This document shows positions 1-8,265 of a stretch of 64,000 nucleotides of DNA, one piece after another. The translations under genes and the position numbers were made by a program. The notes under the pieces were generated by a model, which searched no databases, was not told the origin of the DNA, and was given only the letters and a program-made list of their open reading frames with translations. This stretch comes from Burkholderiaceae bacterium (lineage in GTDB: Bacteria > Pseudomonadota > Gammaproteobacteria > Burkholderiales > Burkholderiaceae_B). Each line of letters opens with the position of its first letter. Positions within the stretch are counted from its first letter, which is position 1. The stretch is taken from positions 25,988-89,987 of the forward strand of contig JAOATE010000073.1 in the NCBI GenBank assembly GCA_030158305.1, written 5' to 3'.

Positions 1-55
1 CGATGCGATTGCTGGCGCACTCAAAAAAATTGAGGCGCTCAGCAAAGCAGGCTGA
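1..55 (+). CDS. C-terminal tail of an unidentified protein (cut by window edge)
   Basis: An open frame enters from the left edge and ends at a TGA at 53-55. The visible peptide is a short Ala/Lys-rich helix-like tail (DAIAGALKKIEALSKAG). It converges on the dehydrogenase gene that ends at 62, and both stop codons fall in one short hairpin. The tail is too short to name a family. Confidence 0.5.
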   Translation, partial: DAIAGALKKIEALSKAG

Positions 56-65
56 GGATTCTCAG
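52..65. terminator. Short hairpin at a convergent gene junction
   Basis: CTGAG-GATT-CTCAG is a 5-bp stem with a 4-base loop. The stop codons of both convergent genes lie in its arms (TGA at 53-55 on plus, TGA read from 62-64 on minus). No T-run follows, so any terminator role is weakly supported. Confidence 0.3.
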
Positions 66-1126
66 GCCTTAGACAAGCGCTCCAGTAAGGCTTGACCGGT
101 TTCTTTAGTGCCAAGCTTGCCACCAATGTCTGAGGTCGACTCACCGGCTGCAATCGCCTCTGCCATCGCCGTCTCCATCACTTGTGCAGCAGTCACAAAC
201 TGTGGCTTGTTTTTACGCTGACCATACCAGTTCAACAACATCGCCACTGACCAAACCTGTGAGAAAGGGTTGGCGAGGTTTTTGCCAGCGATATCAGGCG
301 CGGAGCCATGCGCAGCCTGAGCCATGGCATAGTGGTCACCCGCATTGATCGAGCCCGCCATCCCTAAACTGCCAGACAGTTCGGCAGTCAAGTCAGACAA
401 AATATCGCCGAACATGTTGGTGGTGACCAGTACGTCGTAGCGCTCAGGTGTACGGACAACGTGCGCCATCATGGCATCGACAATGATTTCCTCGATCTGC
501 ACCTCTGGGAACTCTTGACCAATCAAACGGCAAGAATCGATGAACATGCCATCACCGAGTCGCAGCACGTTGGCTTTGTGCACCACAGTGACGTGCTTTC
601 TGCGGGTCATCGCGAGTTCGAAAGCAGAACGTGCGATGCGCTCGCAGCAGAGGCGAGTGATACGACGCAAGGAGACCACAACGTCCGGCGTAATCAACAT
701 TTCGCTGCCGCCCGACTCGATGTTGCGGTCGGCATAAAAGCCTTCGGTGTTCTCGCGTACGACGACGAGATCAAGAGGCTTGTGGGGGGTGCCGCAGCCA
801 GGGAAGGTCTTGGCAGGACGAATATTGGCGTACAGATCCAGACTCTTGCGGAAAAACTTTGACGGGTTGATTTCACCTTTGGATTCGTCTTTGAAATCGT
901 AGGTGGCCATCGGACCCAAAATCAAACCATCCGCATTTTTAACAGACTCTAGCAAGCCTGGATGAATGGTAGTGCCGTACTTTTTCAGGCTTTCGTGACC
1001 GGCAATATCATGCTTAAGCGACAAGTCGAGCTTGAATTTTTTAGAAATCAACTCAAGCGCGTCGACGGCGACTGAAACTGTTTCCACACCAATACCATCA
1101 CCTGGCAGCACAATAATTTTCATCAT
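62..1126 (-). CDS. NAD-dependent beta-decarboxylating dehydrogenase (isocitrate/isopropylmalate family)
   Basis: This 354-residue protein belongs to the family that oxidises and decarboxylates 2-hydroxy acids carrying a 3-carboxyl group (isopropylmalate, isocitrate, tartrate, homoisocitrate). Visible signatures are GDGIG (9-13), RENTEG (124-129), a catalytic-type Lys in VVHKAN (184), MFGDILSDL (238-246, metal-binding Asp) and HGSAPDIAG (273-281, nucleotide loop). The substrate helix region, FFRKSLDLYANIRP, looks more like the NAD-isocitrate/tartrate group than LeuB. No leuC, leuD or leuA is nearby, so a leucine role is unlikely. It is the last gene of a minus-strand run whose other members look catabolic. 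Substrate is unknown. A paralogue lies at 25422-26510. Confidence 0.85.
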   Translation of the reverse strand: MMKIIVLPGDGIGVETVSVAVDALELISKKFKLDLSLKHDIAGHESLKKYGTTIHPGLLESVKNADGLILGPMATYDFKDESKGEINPSKFFRKSLDLYANIRPAKTFPGCGTPHKPLDLVVVRENTEGFYADRNIESGGSEMLITPDVVVSLRRITRLCCERIARSAFELAMTRRKHVTVVHKANVLRLGDGMFIDSCRLIGQEFPEVQIEEIIVDAMMAHVVRTPERYDVLVTTNMFGDILSDLTAELSGSLGMAGSINAGDHYAMAQAAHGSAPDIAGKNLANPFSQVWSVAMLLNWYGQRKNKPQFVTAAQVMETAMAEAIAAGESTSDIGGKLGTKETGQALLERLSKA

Positions 1127-1185
1127 GGGTCTCTAAAAAGGATATTAATTTTTAACGAATAAGCATAAAACAATTCAGGTACTGA

Positions 1186-2229
1186 TTAACCAAACTTCAA
1201 CTCGTCATCCGGGCCTTTCAGCGTGCGTAATTTTTCTTCAAAGGCGTCTTTTGTCGCAGGCACAGAGCGTCCCTCTGCCGCCAGATAGTATGCCCAAAAG
1301 GCGGTCGTCATCTCACTCACACGCCCCCACAACACGCGATTACCCTGCTCGGTCACCTTGATATCACGGCTAAAGCGCTTGGGGTCCACCGCCTCGCCTG
1401 CAAAACTCATGTGGTCCGCATCACGAAATTTGAGTTGAAGTTTCTTTCCTGCAGGAAGATGAGCGAACACCGACTCTCGATTGGCCAAACTCACACCAAG
1501 CTGTATGGCGTCTGCATCCTTTTTAAAGGTCACAAACTGATCGCGATCGCCTGTGATGCAAAAGAAAGGGATCTCTACCTTGGACATGGACTTTGCACGC
1601 TCAGGTGAAGTCGCACCAGGCGAAAAAGCAATCACCGCTTTGATGCGTGGGTCCCTCATACTATTGGCACCAAGCGGCTGTCCCGCAATGGTCTGTGCCG
1701 TCAAGGCGCCATAGGAGTGCCCGGCCAAGCCAATCCTGTCGGGATCAATATAGGGTTTGAGCAGTGATGACTGCAAACAATGGTCTAACGCAAAACTACA
1801 GTCGGACACGCGTAAACCATATTGCGGGCCGGCAAGCGCCAGTTGCATATTGGTTTTAAAGCTCTGCTTGTCACTGGTACGCCAAAGGGAGTCATCGGTG
1901 ACAGGGTGTGCGAGCGTCACCACAAGATAGCCGGCTTGGCGCCACGCCTCGCACCAGGCTTGACCATTCGATACACCACTGCCTAGACCAGGCGAATACA
2001 GAATCAACCCTGTGGGAACCTGTGCCTCAGGCAAGCGGACGCGTAGCTTGATCGAACGGCCTGTCTTAGGGTTTTTAAGCGTTTCTATCGGGGGATCAGA
2101 CGGTGATGCTGACGCCCTTAAGTCTTTGCTGGCTTGTGCCAACCCGAGGGCGGGAAAGGCTAAAACGCTCGCGCCCGCAAGACCGACACTGCCGAGCGTT
2201 CCCAATATACGCCGCCGCGTCACACTCAC
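1186..2229 (-). CDS. Tat-exported alpha/beta hydrolase
   Basis: A 347-residue protein starting at GTG whose stretch GTGA overlaps the stop of the cupin gene upstream by 4 bases, so the two are translationally coupled. The N-terminus (SVTRRRILGTLG, then a hydrophobic stretch ending GLAQA) looks like a twin-arginine signal peptide. The mature part has the nucleophile elbow GHSYGALT and a late Asp/His region (GDRDQF, DADHMSF) typical of alpha/beta hydrolases of the dienelactone-hydrolase or PAF-acetylhydrolase type. It probably hydrolyses an ester in the periplasm. The substrate cannot be read from the sequence. Confidence 0.8.
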   Translation of the reverse strand: MSVTRRRILGTLGSVGLAGASVLAFPALGLAQASKDLRASASPSDPPIETLKNPKTGRSIKLRVRLPEAQVPTGLILYSPGLGSGVSNGQAWCEAWRQAGYLVVTLAHPVTDDSLWRTSDKQSFKTNMQLALAGPQYGLRVSDCSFALDHCLQSSLLKPYIDPDRIGLAGHSYGALTAQTIAGQPLGANSMRDPRIKAVIAFSPGATSPERAKSMSKVEIPFFCITGDRDQFVTFKKDADAIQLGVSLANRESVFAHLPAGKKLQLKFRDADHMSFAGEAVDPKRFSRDIKVTEQGNRVLWGRVSEMTTAFWAYYLAAEGRSVPATKDAFEEKLRTLKGPDDELKFG

Positions 2230-2603
2230 AGTGCAACCGTTTTAAACTGACCTGGCAACACAATCTCAAGGACCTCAAAGTCATCTGAATGACTGATTTC
2301 ACGATGACGGATATTGGGAGGCTGGTGCACACAGGTACCTTCGACAAGTTTATGTTCGCCGTGCCCCTCGTATTCAAAAATTGCCCAGCCCTTGAGCACA
2401 TAGACGAACTGGAAGTTCAATTCGTGGCGATGCCATTCACCCGTCGCATTGCAGCCTTTGGTCGCGCGGATGACGTGCATCACCGCAGCACCCTTGGTGG
2501 AATCAAAGATCCCGAGGTCTCGATAGTCAAAATACTCTCGCAAACCATCGTGCGAAAAAGGCTTGTCCTTTGCATGTTGAATACTAAATTCCATGGTCTC
2601 CAC
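2226..2603 (-). CDS. Small cupin-domain protein
   Basis: A single-domain cupin of 125 residues. The metal-binding first motif reads GEWHRHELNFQFVYVLKG and the second contains HQPPNIRH. The start is supported by a purine-rich ribosome site (GGGGTGGAGACC) just upstream. Small cupins like this act as dioxygenases, isomerases or sensors in catabolic operons. It overlaps the downstream hydrolase by 4 bases, which argues for a shared pathway. No substrate can be assigned. Confidence 0.8.
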   Translation of the reverse strand: METMEFSIQHAKDKPFSHDGLREYFDYRDLGIFDSTKGAAVMHVIRATKGCNATGEWHRHELNFQFVYVLKGWAIFEYEGHGEHKLVEGTCVHQPPNIRHREISHSDDFEVLEIVLPGQFKTVAL

Positions 2604-2618
2604 CCCTTTGTTTATTTT

Positions 2619-2642
2619 TAAACGTTCTAAAACGATTGTTTA
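2619..2642. promoter_or_regulatory. Imperfect palindrome upstream of the cupin-hydrolase pair
   Basis: TAAAC at 2619-2623 is mirrored by GTTTA at 2638-2642 around an AT-rich centre in the 60-base gap before the cupin gene. The spacing would suit a small operator, but only the outer five bases of each arm match. Weak candidate. Confidence 0.2.
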
Positions 2643-2663
2643 CAAGAGTCTCTATTGATTGAT

Positions 2664-3749
2664 CTACAACACACCCGCGTGTTTGGCCACGCGCAGCACA
2701 TCCGACAGCGTGTCCTCAGGCAACAACAGGCCTTGTTTTCGATTTTTAATGTCGGCTAACTTTTCCATCTCGCCCGGATAGTAGACCTGCTCGTGTCCTT
2801 CGGCTAAAGGCACGTCTTTTAAGGAACGGATATAGGCATCAATGCGCTGTTCAAACTCGCTCAGGGGTTGAAACGCCGCGACATTCATCGCCACCATAAA
2901 GTGACCTGCACCGCTGCGGTTTGTCGGGTCGTAGGGTCCGTGCACCGTATCGAGAAATTGACTGCCCGACAACACACCAGACAAAATGTCCACCATCACG
3001 CCCATCACGTAGCCTTTGTGGCCCGCCATCGGCAAGATAAAACCCTCCAGCGCCTCTTTGGGATCGGTGGTGGGACGACCGCGCGCGTCGACGGCCCAGT
3101 GATCCGGGATCGACTCGCGACGTTTGTTAGCGAGGTAAATCTTGCCGCGCGCCACACCTGAGTTGGCCATATCCATCACCACAGGACCGTAGGCTCCCCC
3201 GGGGACTGCGATCGACCAGGGATTGGTGCCGATTTTCTTTTTCAACCCGCCCCAAGGCGCCATGTTGGGACCCGCATTACTCATCAGCATCATGATGCAG
3301 CCTTGCTCCGCTGCCAGACGCGTGTAATACATACAGGTACCAAAGTGATTGGAGTTGCGGATCGAAACGATACCAACGCCATGTTTGCGCGCCCGCGAGA
3401 CGGCCTCATCGACAGCGCGTCTCGTGATGACCTGACCCACGCCATCATGTCCGTCCATGACGGCGACCGCTCCCGCATCCACCTCTAGCGTCGTCACGGT
3501 CTGGGCTTTCATCGCCTGGGACTCAAGCCGGGCGTAATACCAGCCTAAGCGCAAAAGTCCGTGCGATTGATGCCCCCACAAATCAGCCTGAACCAGTGTA
3601 TCTGCCGCGAGCCAAGCTTCTTGCTCGGGTACGCCAATGCTGCGGTAAACAGCTGCTGCAAGAGCCAGCAAACGATCCGGATCGATGGGCTGATTGGCTG
3701 AAAACTCGGCAGTGAATTCGGCGTTGGATTGTTGATTCTGTCGCGTCAT
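2664..3749 (-). CDS. Ldh2/MDH2-family NAD(P)-dependent oxidoreductase
   Basis: A 361-residue member of the malate/L-lactate dehydrogenase 2 family (the non-Rossmann ureidoglycolate, sulfolactate and malate dehydrogenase group). The N-terminal DLWGHQSHGLLRL motif, the SNHFG motif near residue 120 and the GHKGYVMG segment near residue 243 are characteristic. The family interconverts 2-hydroxy and 2-oxo acids. The gene sits 5 bases downstream of the serine-hydrolase gene and 60 bases upstream of the cupin gene. A hydroxy-acid released by a hydrolase is a plausible substrate, but that is inference. Confidence 0.85.
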   Translation of the reverse strand: MTRQNQQSNAEFTAEFSANQPIDPDRLLALAAAVYRSIGVPEQEAWLAADTLVQADLWGHQSHGLLRLGWYYARLESQAMKAQTVTTLEVDAGAVAVMDGHDGVGQVITRRAVDEAVSRARKHGVGIVSIRNSNHFGTCMYYTRLAAEQGCIMMLMSNAGPNMAPWGGLKKKIGTNPWSIAVPGGAYGPVVMDMANSGVARGKIYLANKRRESIPDHWAVDARGRPTTDPKEALEGFILPMAGHKGYVMGVMVDILSGVLSGSQFLDTVHGPYDPTNRSGAGHFMVAMNVAAFQPLSEFEQRIDAYIRSLKDVPLAEGHEQVYYPGEMEKLADIKNRKQGLLLPEDTLSDVLRVAKHAGVL

Positions 3750-3754
3750 CGTAC

Positions 3755-4972
3755 TTACTTCACCAACGCCGAATAGACCAACGTTTTATAGAGCATACGA
3801 CTCTGAATTTTGTGTGTGGGACCTTGCGTCAAAATCAACGCCGTGAGGTTTTCTTTGAAATCCAACCAGAAGCTCGTCCCCCAGATCCCAGACCACAGCG
3901 ATTCACCCGCTGAACCCGGGACCCAACACATGCCTTGATTCAGTCTGACTGCAAAACCCAGTCCAAAACCATAGCCTGGTCCTGTATTGGCATGGGTCGA
4001 GCCCGTCATCCCGATGGTGTGTTCAGAACACATAAACTCAACTGTGCGACGCGACAGGTATCGCCTGCCCTCTAACTCGCCCCCACGCAACATCATCTGC
4101 AAAAACCGCATGTAATCTGCTGCTGTGCCGAGTAGGCCCGCCCCGCCGCGCAGATACGTGCGACCCACAGGATTCGTGGTCTGACGATACGCAATCAGCA
4201 TTTTGGCTTTCAGTGGATCCGAGTCCGGTGCCTCGGCGAGTCTGCTGATGCGCTCAGGTTCCACCCACCAAGTAGTGTCTTTCATTCCCAGAGGTTTGAT
4301 CAACAACTCGTTGAGGATTTCCTCGAGTGTTTTATTTTCAACACGCTCAAGCAAGAGACCTAACACGTCGACAGCAATGGAGTATTCCCAGTGCGCACCC
4401 GGCTGACTCGCAAGCGGAATCGTGCCCAGATTTTTGAGCATCTGATCGCCCAGGATGTCTTGCTTGTTGGCCTCTATTTGTAATTCGTCGTACAGCTTTC
4501 TAATACGCGGTGACTGTGCCCGATCTCCATGCACAAAACCTGCGGAATGTCGCATCAAATCTTGAACGGTGATGGGACGGATCAACGGCACGTCTCCTTG
4601 AGGCGTCTCCACTTTGAGATCCTTGAGCTCAGGCAACCAGTTGGTGATGGGATCATATAGGTTAAAGCGGCCTCGCTCGACCAACATCATGGCCGCGACA
4701 GTGACGAGCGGCTTAGTCATGGAGGCCAAACGGAAAATCGAATCCTTGACCATCGGGATCGTACCTGCCGCATTCTGATGTCCGTAGGCTTCAAAGTGCA
4801 CGCACTCATCATTGCGCATCACCATGGTGACCGCGCCGGGAAAAAGACCTGCCGCGATTTGTTCTTCGATCGCGAGCCCCAAACGATCAAGTCTGGGCTG
4901 GGAAAAGCCTTGGCGCAGGTGCGCTTCGTATTCAGGACCTGGTCGCACGGGAGTTGAGGAATTCGATGTCAT
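3755..4972 (-). CDS. Serine hydrolase, class C beta-lactamase/EstB fold
   Basis: A 405-residue protein with the serine beta-lactamase-like fold used by EstB-type esterases. The SxxK motif reads SMTK within FRLASMTKPL, a Tyr motif appears in WEYSIAVDVLG, and a Gly-rich segment (GSAGESLWSG) occupies the third-motif region. No signal peptide is evident, so it is probably a cytoplasmic esterase or amidase rather than a resistance enzyme. It is the first gene of the minus-strand run. The 82-base gap to the divergent thioesterase gene at 5055 must hold both promoters. Confidence 0.8.
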   Translation of the reverse strand: MTSNSSTPVRPGPEYEAHLRQGFSQPRLDRLGLAIEEQIAAGLFPGAVTMVMRNDECVHFEAYGHQNAAGTIPMVKDSIFRLASMTKPLVTVAAMMLVERGRFNLYDPITNWLPELKDLKVETPQGDVPLIRPITVQDLMRHSAGFVHGDRAQSPRIRKLYDELQIEANKQDILGDQMLKNLGTIPLASQPGAHWEYSIAVDVLGLLLERVENKTLEEILNELLIKPLGMKDTTWWVEPERISRLAEAPDSDPLKAKMLIAYRQTTNPVGRTYLRGGAGLLGTAADYMRFLQMMLRGGELEGRRYLSRRTVEFMCSEHTIGMTGSTHANTGPGYGFGLGFAVRLNQGMCWVPGSAGESLWSGIWGTSFWLDFKENLTALILTQGPTHKIQSRMLYKTLVYSALVK

Positions 4973-5054
4973 GGCAGTCCACTAAAGTGAGTTGGATTCA
5001 GTTACGGCATAATCTTACGTTAATTCAATCTATTCTCCTGTAGGAATCTGCTGC

Positions 5055-5495
5055 ATGTCCAAGCTTCGCCCCACCATCACTGTCGATGAGCTCAATCTCC
5101 GTAGCGGTGAAAACCTGCCTGGCCTGATGGGCGTCGAGATGCTGACTCTTTCAGAGGGCACGCTTCACAGTCAGATGAAGCTGCGCAAAGTCCATTTTGC
5201 ACCCAACACGTATCTTCACGCTGCAAGCGTCATCGCTCTTGCGGATACGACCTGTGGCTATGCGACGATTGCACACCTTCCTGAGGGCGCCGTGTCGTTT
5301 ACGACGATTGAGCTCAAGAGCAATCACTTAGGGACGGTACGCGGTGAAGGCGCGATCATTCGCTGCACTGCAACAGCGCAGCACTTAGGCGGCAATACGC
5401 AGGTCTGGGATGCTGTCGTCACGGATGCCGCAACAGATAAAAAAATCGCCATCTTCCGATGCACACAAATGGTGCTTTGGCCCAAAAAAGACTAA
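5055..5495 (+). CDS. PaaI-family hotdog thioesterase
   Basis: A 146-residue single hotdog domain. The central helix segment (HAASVIALADTTCGYA) and the strand VSFTTIELKSNHLG match the PaaI/YbdB-like 4HBT group, which hydrolyses acyl- or aryl-CoA thioesters. An AGGA-type ribosome site precedes the ATG. The nucleosidase gene follows after 12 bases, so the two are probably co-transcribed. The acyl substrate is unknown. Confidence 0.8.
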   Translation: MSKLRPTITVDELNLRSGENLPGLMGVEMLTLSEGTLHSQMKLRKVHFAPNTYLHAASVIALADTTCGYATIAHLPEGAVSFTTIELKSNHLGTVRGEGAIIRCTATAQHLGGNTQVWDAVVTDAATDKKIAIFRCTQMVLWPKKD

Positions 5496-5507
5496 ATATT
5501 TCAAACA

Positions 5508-6074
5508 ATGGCCACCAAGCTGATCGTCCTCACCGCATTACGTCCGGAGCTGGATCCTAAGAGTATGCCCGAGGGCGTCCAGATTTTTTATACAGGGATT
5601 GGCAAAATCAATGCCACTCTCACGACGCTCCAAGCCATCGAGCAATCGCAACCTGCATTGATCGTCAACTTCGGGACGGTCGGTGCAGTCAGTCCGCACG
5701 TGTCGGGGCTCATTGAAATTTCACGCGTGGTGCAGCGCGACATGATTGCCGAACCCCTGGCTCCCAGAGGACGTGTGCCATTTTGTGAACGTCCGCATGA
5801 GTATTTCTCTGAAAGAGGGACCCACACCTGTGGCACGGGCGACAGCTTTGTGACTGCCAAAGACCCTTGGCTCGAAGCGCAAGGCATTCATGTCGTCGAC
5901 ATGGAGCTTTACGCGATTGCTGCCGTGGCGTATGCCCACGGGCTCCCTTGGCTTTCCTACAAGTATGTGACCGACTTTACCAATGATGACTCTGGTCAGG
6001 ACTGGCACGAAAAAATTAATCATGGCGAAGTGTTATTTTTAGAAAAGCTCAGGGCACTACAACAAGCGGTCTAA
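5508..6074 (+). CDS. Short MTA/SAH-nucleosidase-like phosphorylase-family protein
   Basis: This 188-residue protein carries the core signatures of the purine-nucleoside phosphorylase/MTA-SAH nucleosidase superfamily. It has an N-terminal sheet with ALRPELDP, a GIGKINA loop, the VDMELYAIAAVA segment (ribose-binding Met-Glu) and YVTDFTNDDS, where the catalytic Asp is expected. It is shorter than typical MtnN (about 230 residues). It may cleave methylthioadenosine or S-adenosylhomocysteine, but another nucleoside is possible. Confidence 0.75.
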   Translation: MATKLIVLTALRPELDPKSMPEGVQIFYTGIGKINATLTTLQAIEQSQPALIVNFGTVGAVSPHVSGLIEISRVVQRDMIAEPLAPRGRVPFCERPHEYFSERGTHTCGTGDSFVTAKDPWLEAQGIHVVDMELYAIAAVAYAHGLPWLSYKYVTDFTNDDSGQDWHEKINHGEVLFLEKLRALQQAV

Positions 6075-6097
6075 TAAAAAAATAATCAGGAGACAAT

Positions 6098-8239
6098 ATG
6101 CTGCATCAAAAGAAAAATCATCTGTTTCACACGATCGTGCTGACAAGCGCGCTAGGTATGCTTGTCAGCACAACGACTGAAGCGCGCGTGACCAAAATCA
6201 TCATCGATGAAACCACACCGATGGCGGTTGCGGCTGGCACCCCTCCTCAAGCCATTGCCTACGAAACGATTGCCGGAAGAGCGTTTGGCGAACTAGACCC
6301 CAAACTGCCGCACAACGCACTCATTCAGGATATCGAACTCGCCAAAGACAAGGACGGCAAGGTCCGTTATGTCGCTTCGTTCGTCATTCATAAGCCCGTT
6401 GAACTAAAAAATGCGAGCGGTTTGCTATGGCACGATGTCCCAAATCGTGGCCGTGTCTACCCTTTTTCACCTCGCGAACAAGCGCTTGGCGACATTCTCC
6501 TGGCCAGCGCATGGCAAGGTGATAACAGCGGCAATACACGTGTGCGTCCCGTTAACTCCGCCAAGACAGGTCAATTTCTTGAGGTGCCCGTTGCGCGTCA
6601 GCTCAATGGTGATCCTGTCACAGGTGAGGTCTTTGGTCGTATCGTCAATCGCTCGGGAAAGTCCTCACAACCATTGATTGTCCAAAGCAATCCCCTCCCC
6701 TACAAGCCAGTTTCGCTCGACACCTCGAAATCAACACTGACCTCGCGTGCCGGTGAGGGCATGCACGGACAAGTCATCGATGAAGTCCGCCTTGCCGACT
6801 CAGACTGGGCCTGGGGGAAATGTGATGACAAGACCCCCTTTCCTGGCACACCTGATGCCACGCAAATTTGTCTAAAAGAAGGCTTTGATCCCAAGCGCCT
6901 GTATCAGGTGGTCTTTACGGCGGCAGATCCCTATGTTTTAGGGATTGGATTTGCGGCCTGGCGCGATGTCGGTGATTTCTTTAAAAATGCCGCCAAGGAT
7001 GAGGTAGGAACCGCCAATCCAATCGCTGGCATCGCCAAGCACAGCATTGGTCGTGGTGTGTCACAGTCAGGAAATTTCCTGCGGGGTTGGCTCCATCTTG
7101 GTTTCAACCAGGCGGAACGCGGTGGCATGGTGCACGATGGAATGTGGCCCATCATCGCAGGACGTCGTATCGCACTCAATTTCCGCTGGGCGCAAGCCGA
7201 TGGCGTGCTTGAGTTGTATCAAGCGGGCAGCGAAGGACCGCAATGGTGGCTTCCGCACCCCGATCCTGTTCGAGGTCTGCCCTCTGCAGGTATTCTGGAT
7301 CGCTGCACCGCCTCCAACACCTGTCCGAAAATTGTTGAGCATTTTGGCTCCGCAGAGGTCTGGGCACTCAAGCTCACTCCTGAATGGGTCGGCACCGATG
7401 GCAAGCAAGATCTGCCTCTTCCTAACTCTGTCAGACGGTATTACATCGCCAGCAGCCATCACGGCGGCGGGGCCGGTGGATTTGATACAAGCCTGCCAGG
7501 TGTGGGGTTACCTAAAACACCAGCCGTATGTCCCGGAAATAATTTTGGTGTCGGCATTTTGCCTGCGAACCCCGTTCCTCACACTGAAACAGTCAATGCC
7601 ATCCGTGTGCATTTCCGCGATTGGGTCATGAAGGGAACAGAACCACCACCTAGCCGCTACCCAACGCTGGCGGCAAAGCCAGGTGAACAAAGCGGTACGC
7701 TGGCCCTTGCAAATAAAAAGGATCTCGGCTTTCCAACTCTGCCAGGTTTGCGCCCTACGGTTCCAGAACCTGACTTCATCATGAGCGTCCTGGATTACGA
7801 CTGGGGTCCTCAATTCAATGCTCTCGATGTCTCCGGCATTCCTACCAAGGCACCACCACCGATCAAACAAGTCCTGAAAATGTATGCCCCAAAGGTGGAT
7901 CAAGATGGCAATGAACGTGGGGGCGTCCCCGTTGTGTTGCTCGATGCGCCTCTTGGGACTTATCTGGGTTGGAACATCACAGCGGATGGCGCAAAGCCTT
8001 TTCACAAGGATCAGATTTGCAACTATGTGGGTGGCATGATTCCCTTTGCCCGCACAGCAGCAGAAAGACAAGCGAATCAAGATCCTCGCCTATCTCTTGA
8101 GGAGCGCTATGGTAATCATGAAGGCTATGTCGCCGCCGTGACAAAAGCCACCGAGCGCGCAACTAAAGAAGGCTTTTTACTGCCCATCGATGCTGCAGCA
8201 CTGATTGAAAAAGCTAAAGCGAGTCAAGTGCTGCGCTAG
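6098..8239 (+). CDS. Large exported alpha/beta-hydrolase-domain protein
   Basis: A 713-residue protein with a Sec-type signal peptide (hydrophobic core HTIVLTSALGMLV, cleavage near TTTEA). The best active-site candidate is the serine in RGVSQSGNFLRG, a GxSxSG elbow near residue 325. The overall pattern matches the large uncharacterised alpha/beta-hydrolase-domain proteins (Abhydrolase_10 type) common in proteobacterial accessory metabolism. It follows the nucleosidase gene by 23 bases with a good AGGAG-like site. It may be a periplasmic esterase or amidase of unknown specificity. Confidence 0.7.
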   Translation: MLHQKKNHLFHTIVLTSALGMLVSTTTEARVTKIIIDETTPMAVAAGTPPQAIAYETIAGRAFGELDPKLPHNALIQDIELAKDKDGKVRYVASFVIHKPVELKNASGLLWHDVPNRGRVYPFSPREQALGDILLASAWQGDNSGNTRVRPVNSAKTGQFLEVPVARQLNGDPVTGEVFGRIVNRSGKSSQPLIVQSNPLPYKPVSLDTSKSTLTSRAGEGMHGQVIDEVRLADSDWAWGKCDDKTPFPGTPDATQICLKEGFDPKRLYQVVFTAADPYVLGIGFAAWRDVGDFFKNAAKDEVGTANPIAGIAKHSIGRGVSQSGNFLRGWLHLGFNQAERGGMVHDGMWPIIAGRRIALNFRWAQADGVLELYQAGSEGPQWWLPHPDPVRGLPSAGILDRCTASNTCPKIVEHFGSAEVWALKLTPEWVGTDGKQDLPLPNSVRRYYIASSHHGGGAGGFDTSLPGVGLPKTPAVCPGNNFGVGILPANPVPHTETVNAIRVHFRDWVMKGTEPPPSRYPTLAAKPGEQSGTLALANKKDLGFPTLPGLRPTVPEPDFIMSVLDYDWGPQFNALDVSGIPTKAPPPIKQVLKMYAPKVDQDGNERGGVPVVLLDAPLGTYLGWNITADGAKPFHKDQICNYVGGMIPFARTAAERQANQDPRLSLEERYGNHEGYVAAVTKATERATKEGFLLPIDAAALIEKAKASQVLR

Positions 8240-8254
8240 GAATCGCGCAGCACT
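8227..8254. terminator. 10-bp perfect hairpin between convergent genes
   Basis: AGTGCTGCGC (8227-8236) is mirrored by GCGCAGCACT (8245-8254) around an 8-base loop that begins with the TAG stop of the hydrolase gene. It lies 11 bases from the stop of the rhodanese gene on the other strand. The stem is strong, but no clear U-run follows on either side. Probably a bidirectional terminator or 3'-end stabiliser. Confidence 0.6.
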
Positions 8255-8265
8255 GAACAAGCGGC

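Noticed and set aside
62-1126. leuB (3-isopropylmalate dehydrogenase)
   Set aside because: No leucine-pathway gene is nearby and the substrate helix is not LeuB-like. Only the wider family is called.
3755-4972. Beta-lactamase conferring antibiotic resistance
   Set aside because: It has the SxxK motif, but no signal peptide and an EstB-like WEYSIAVDVLG segment. The context is catabolic, so an esterase-type role is more likely.
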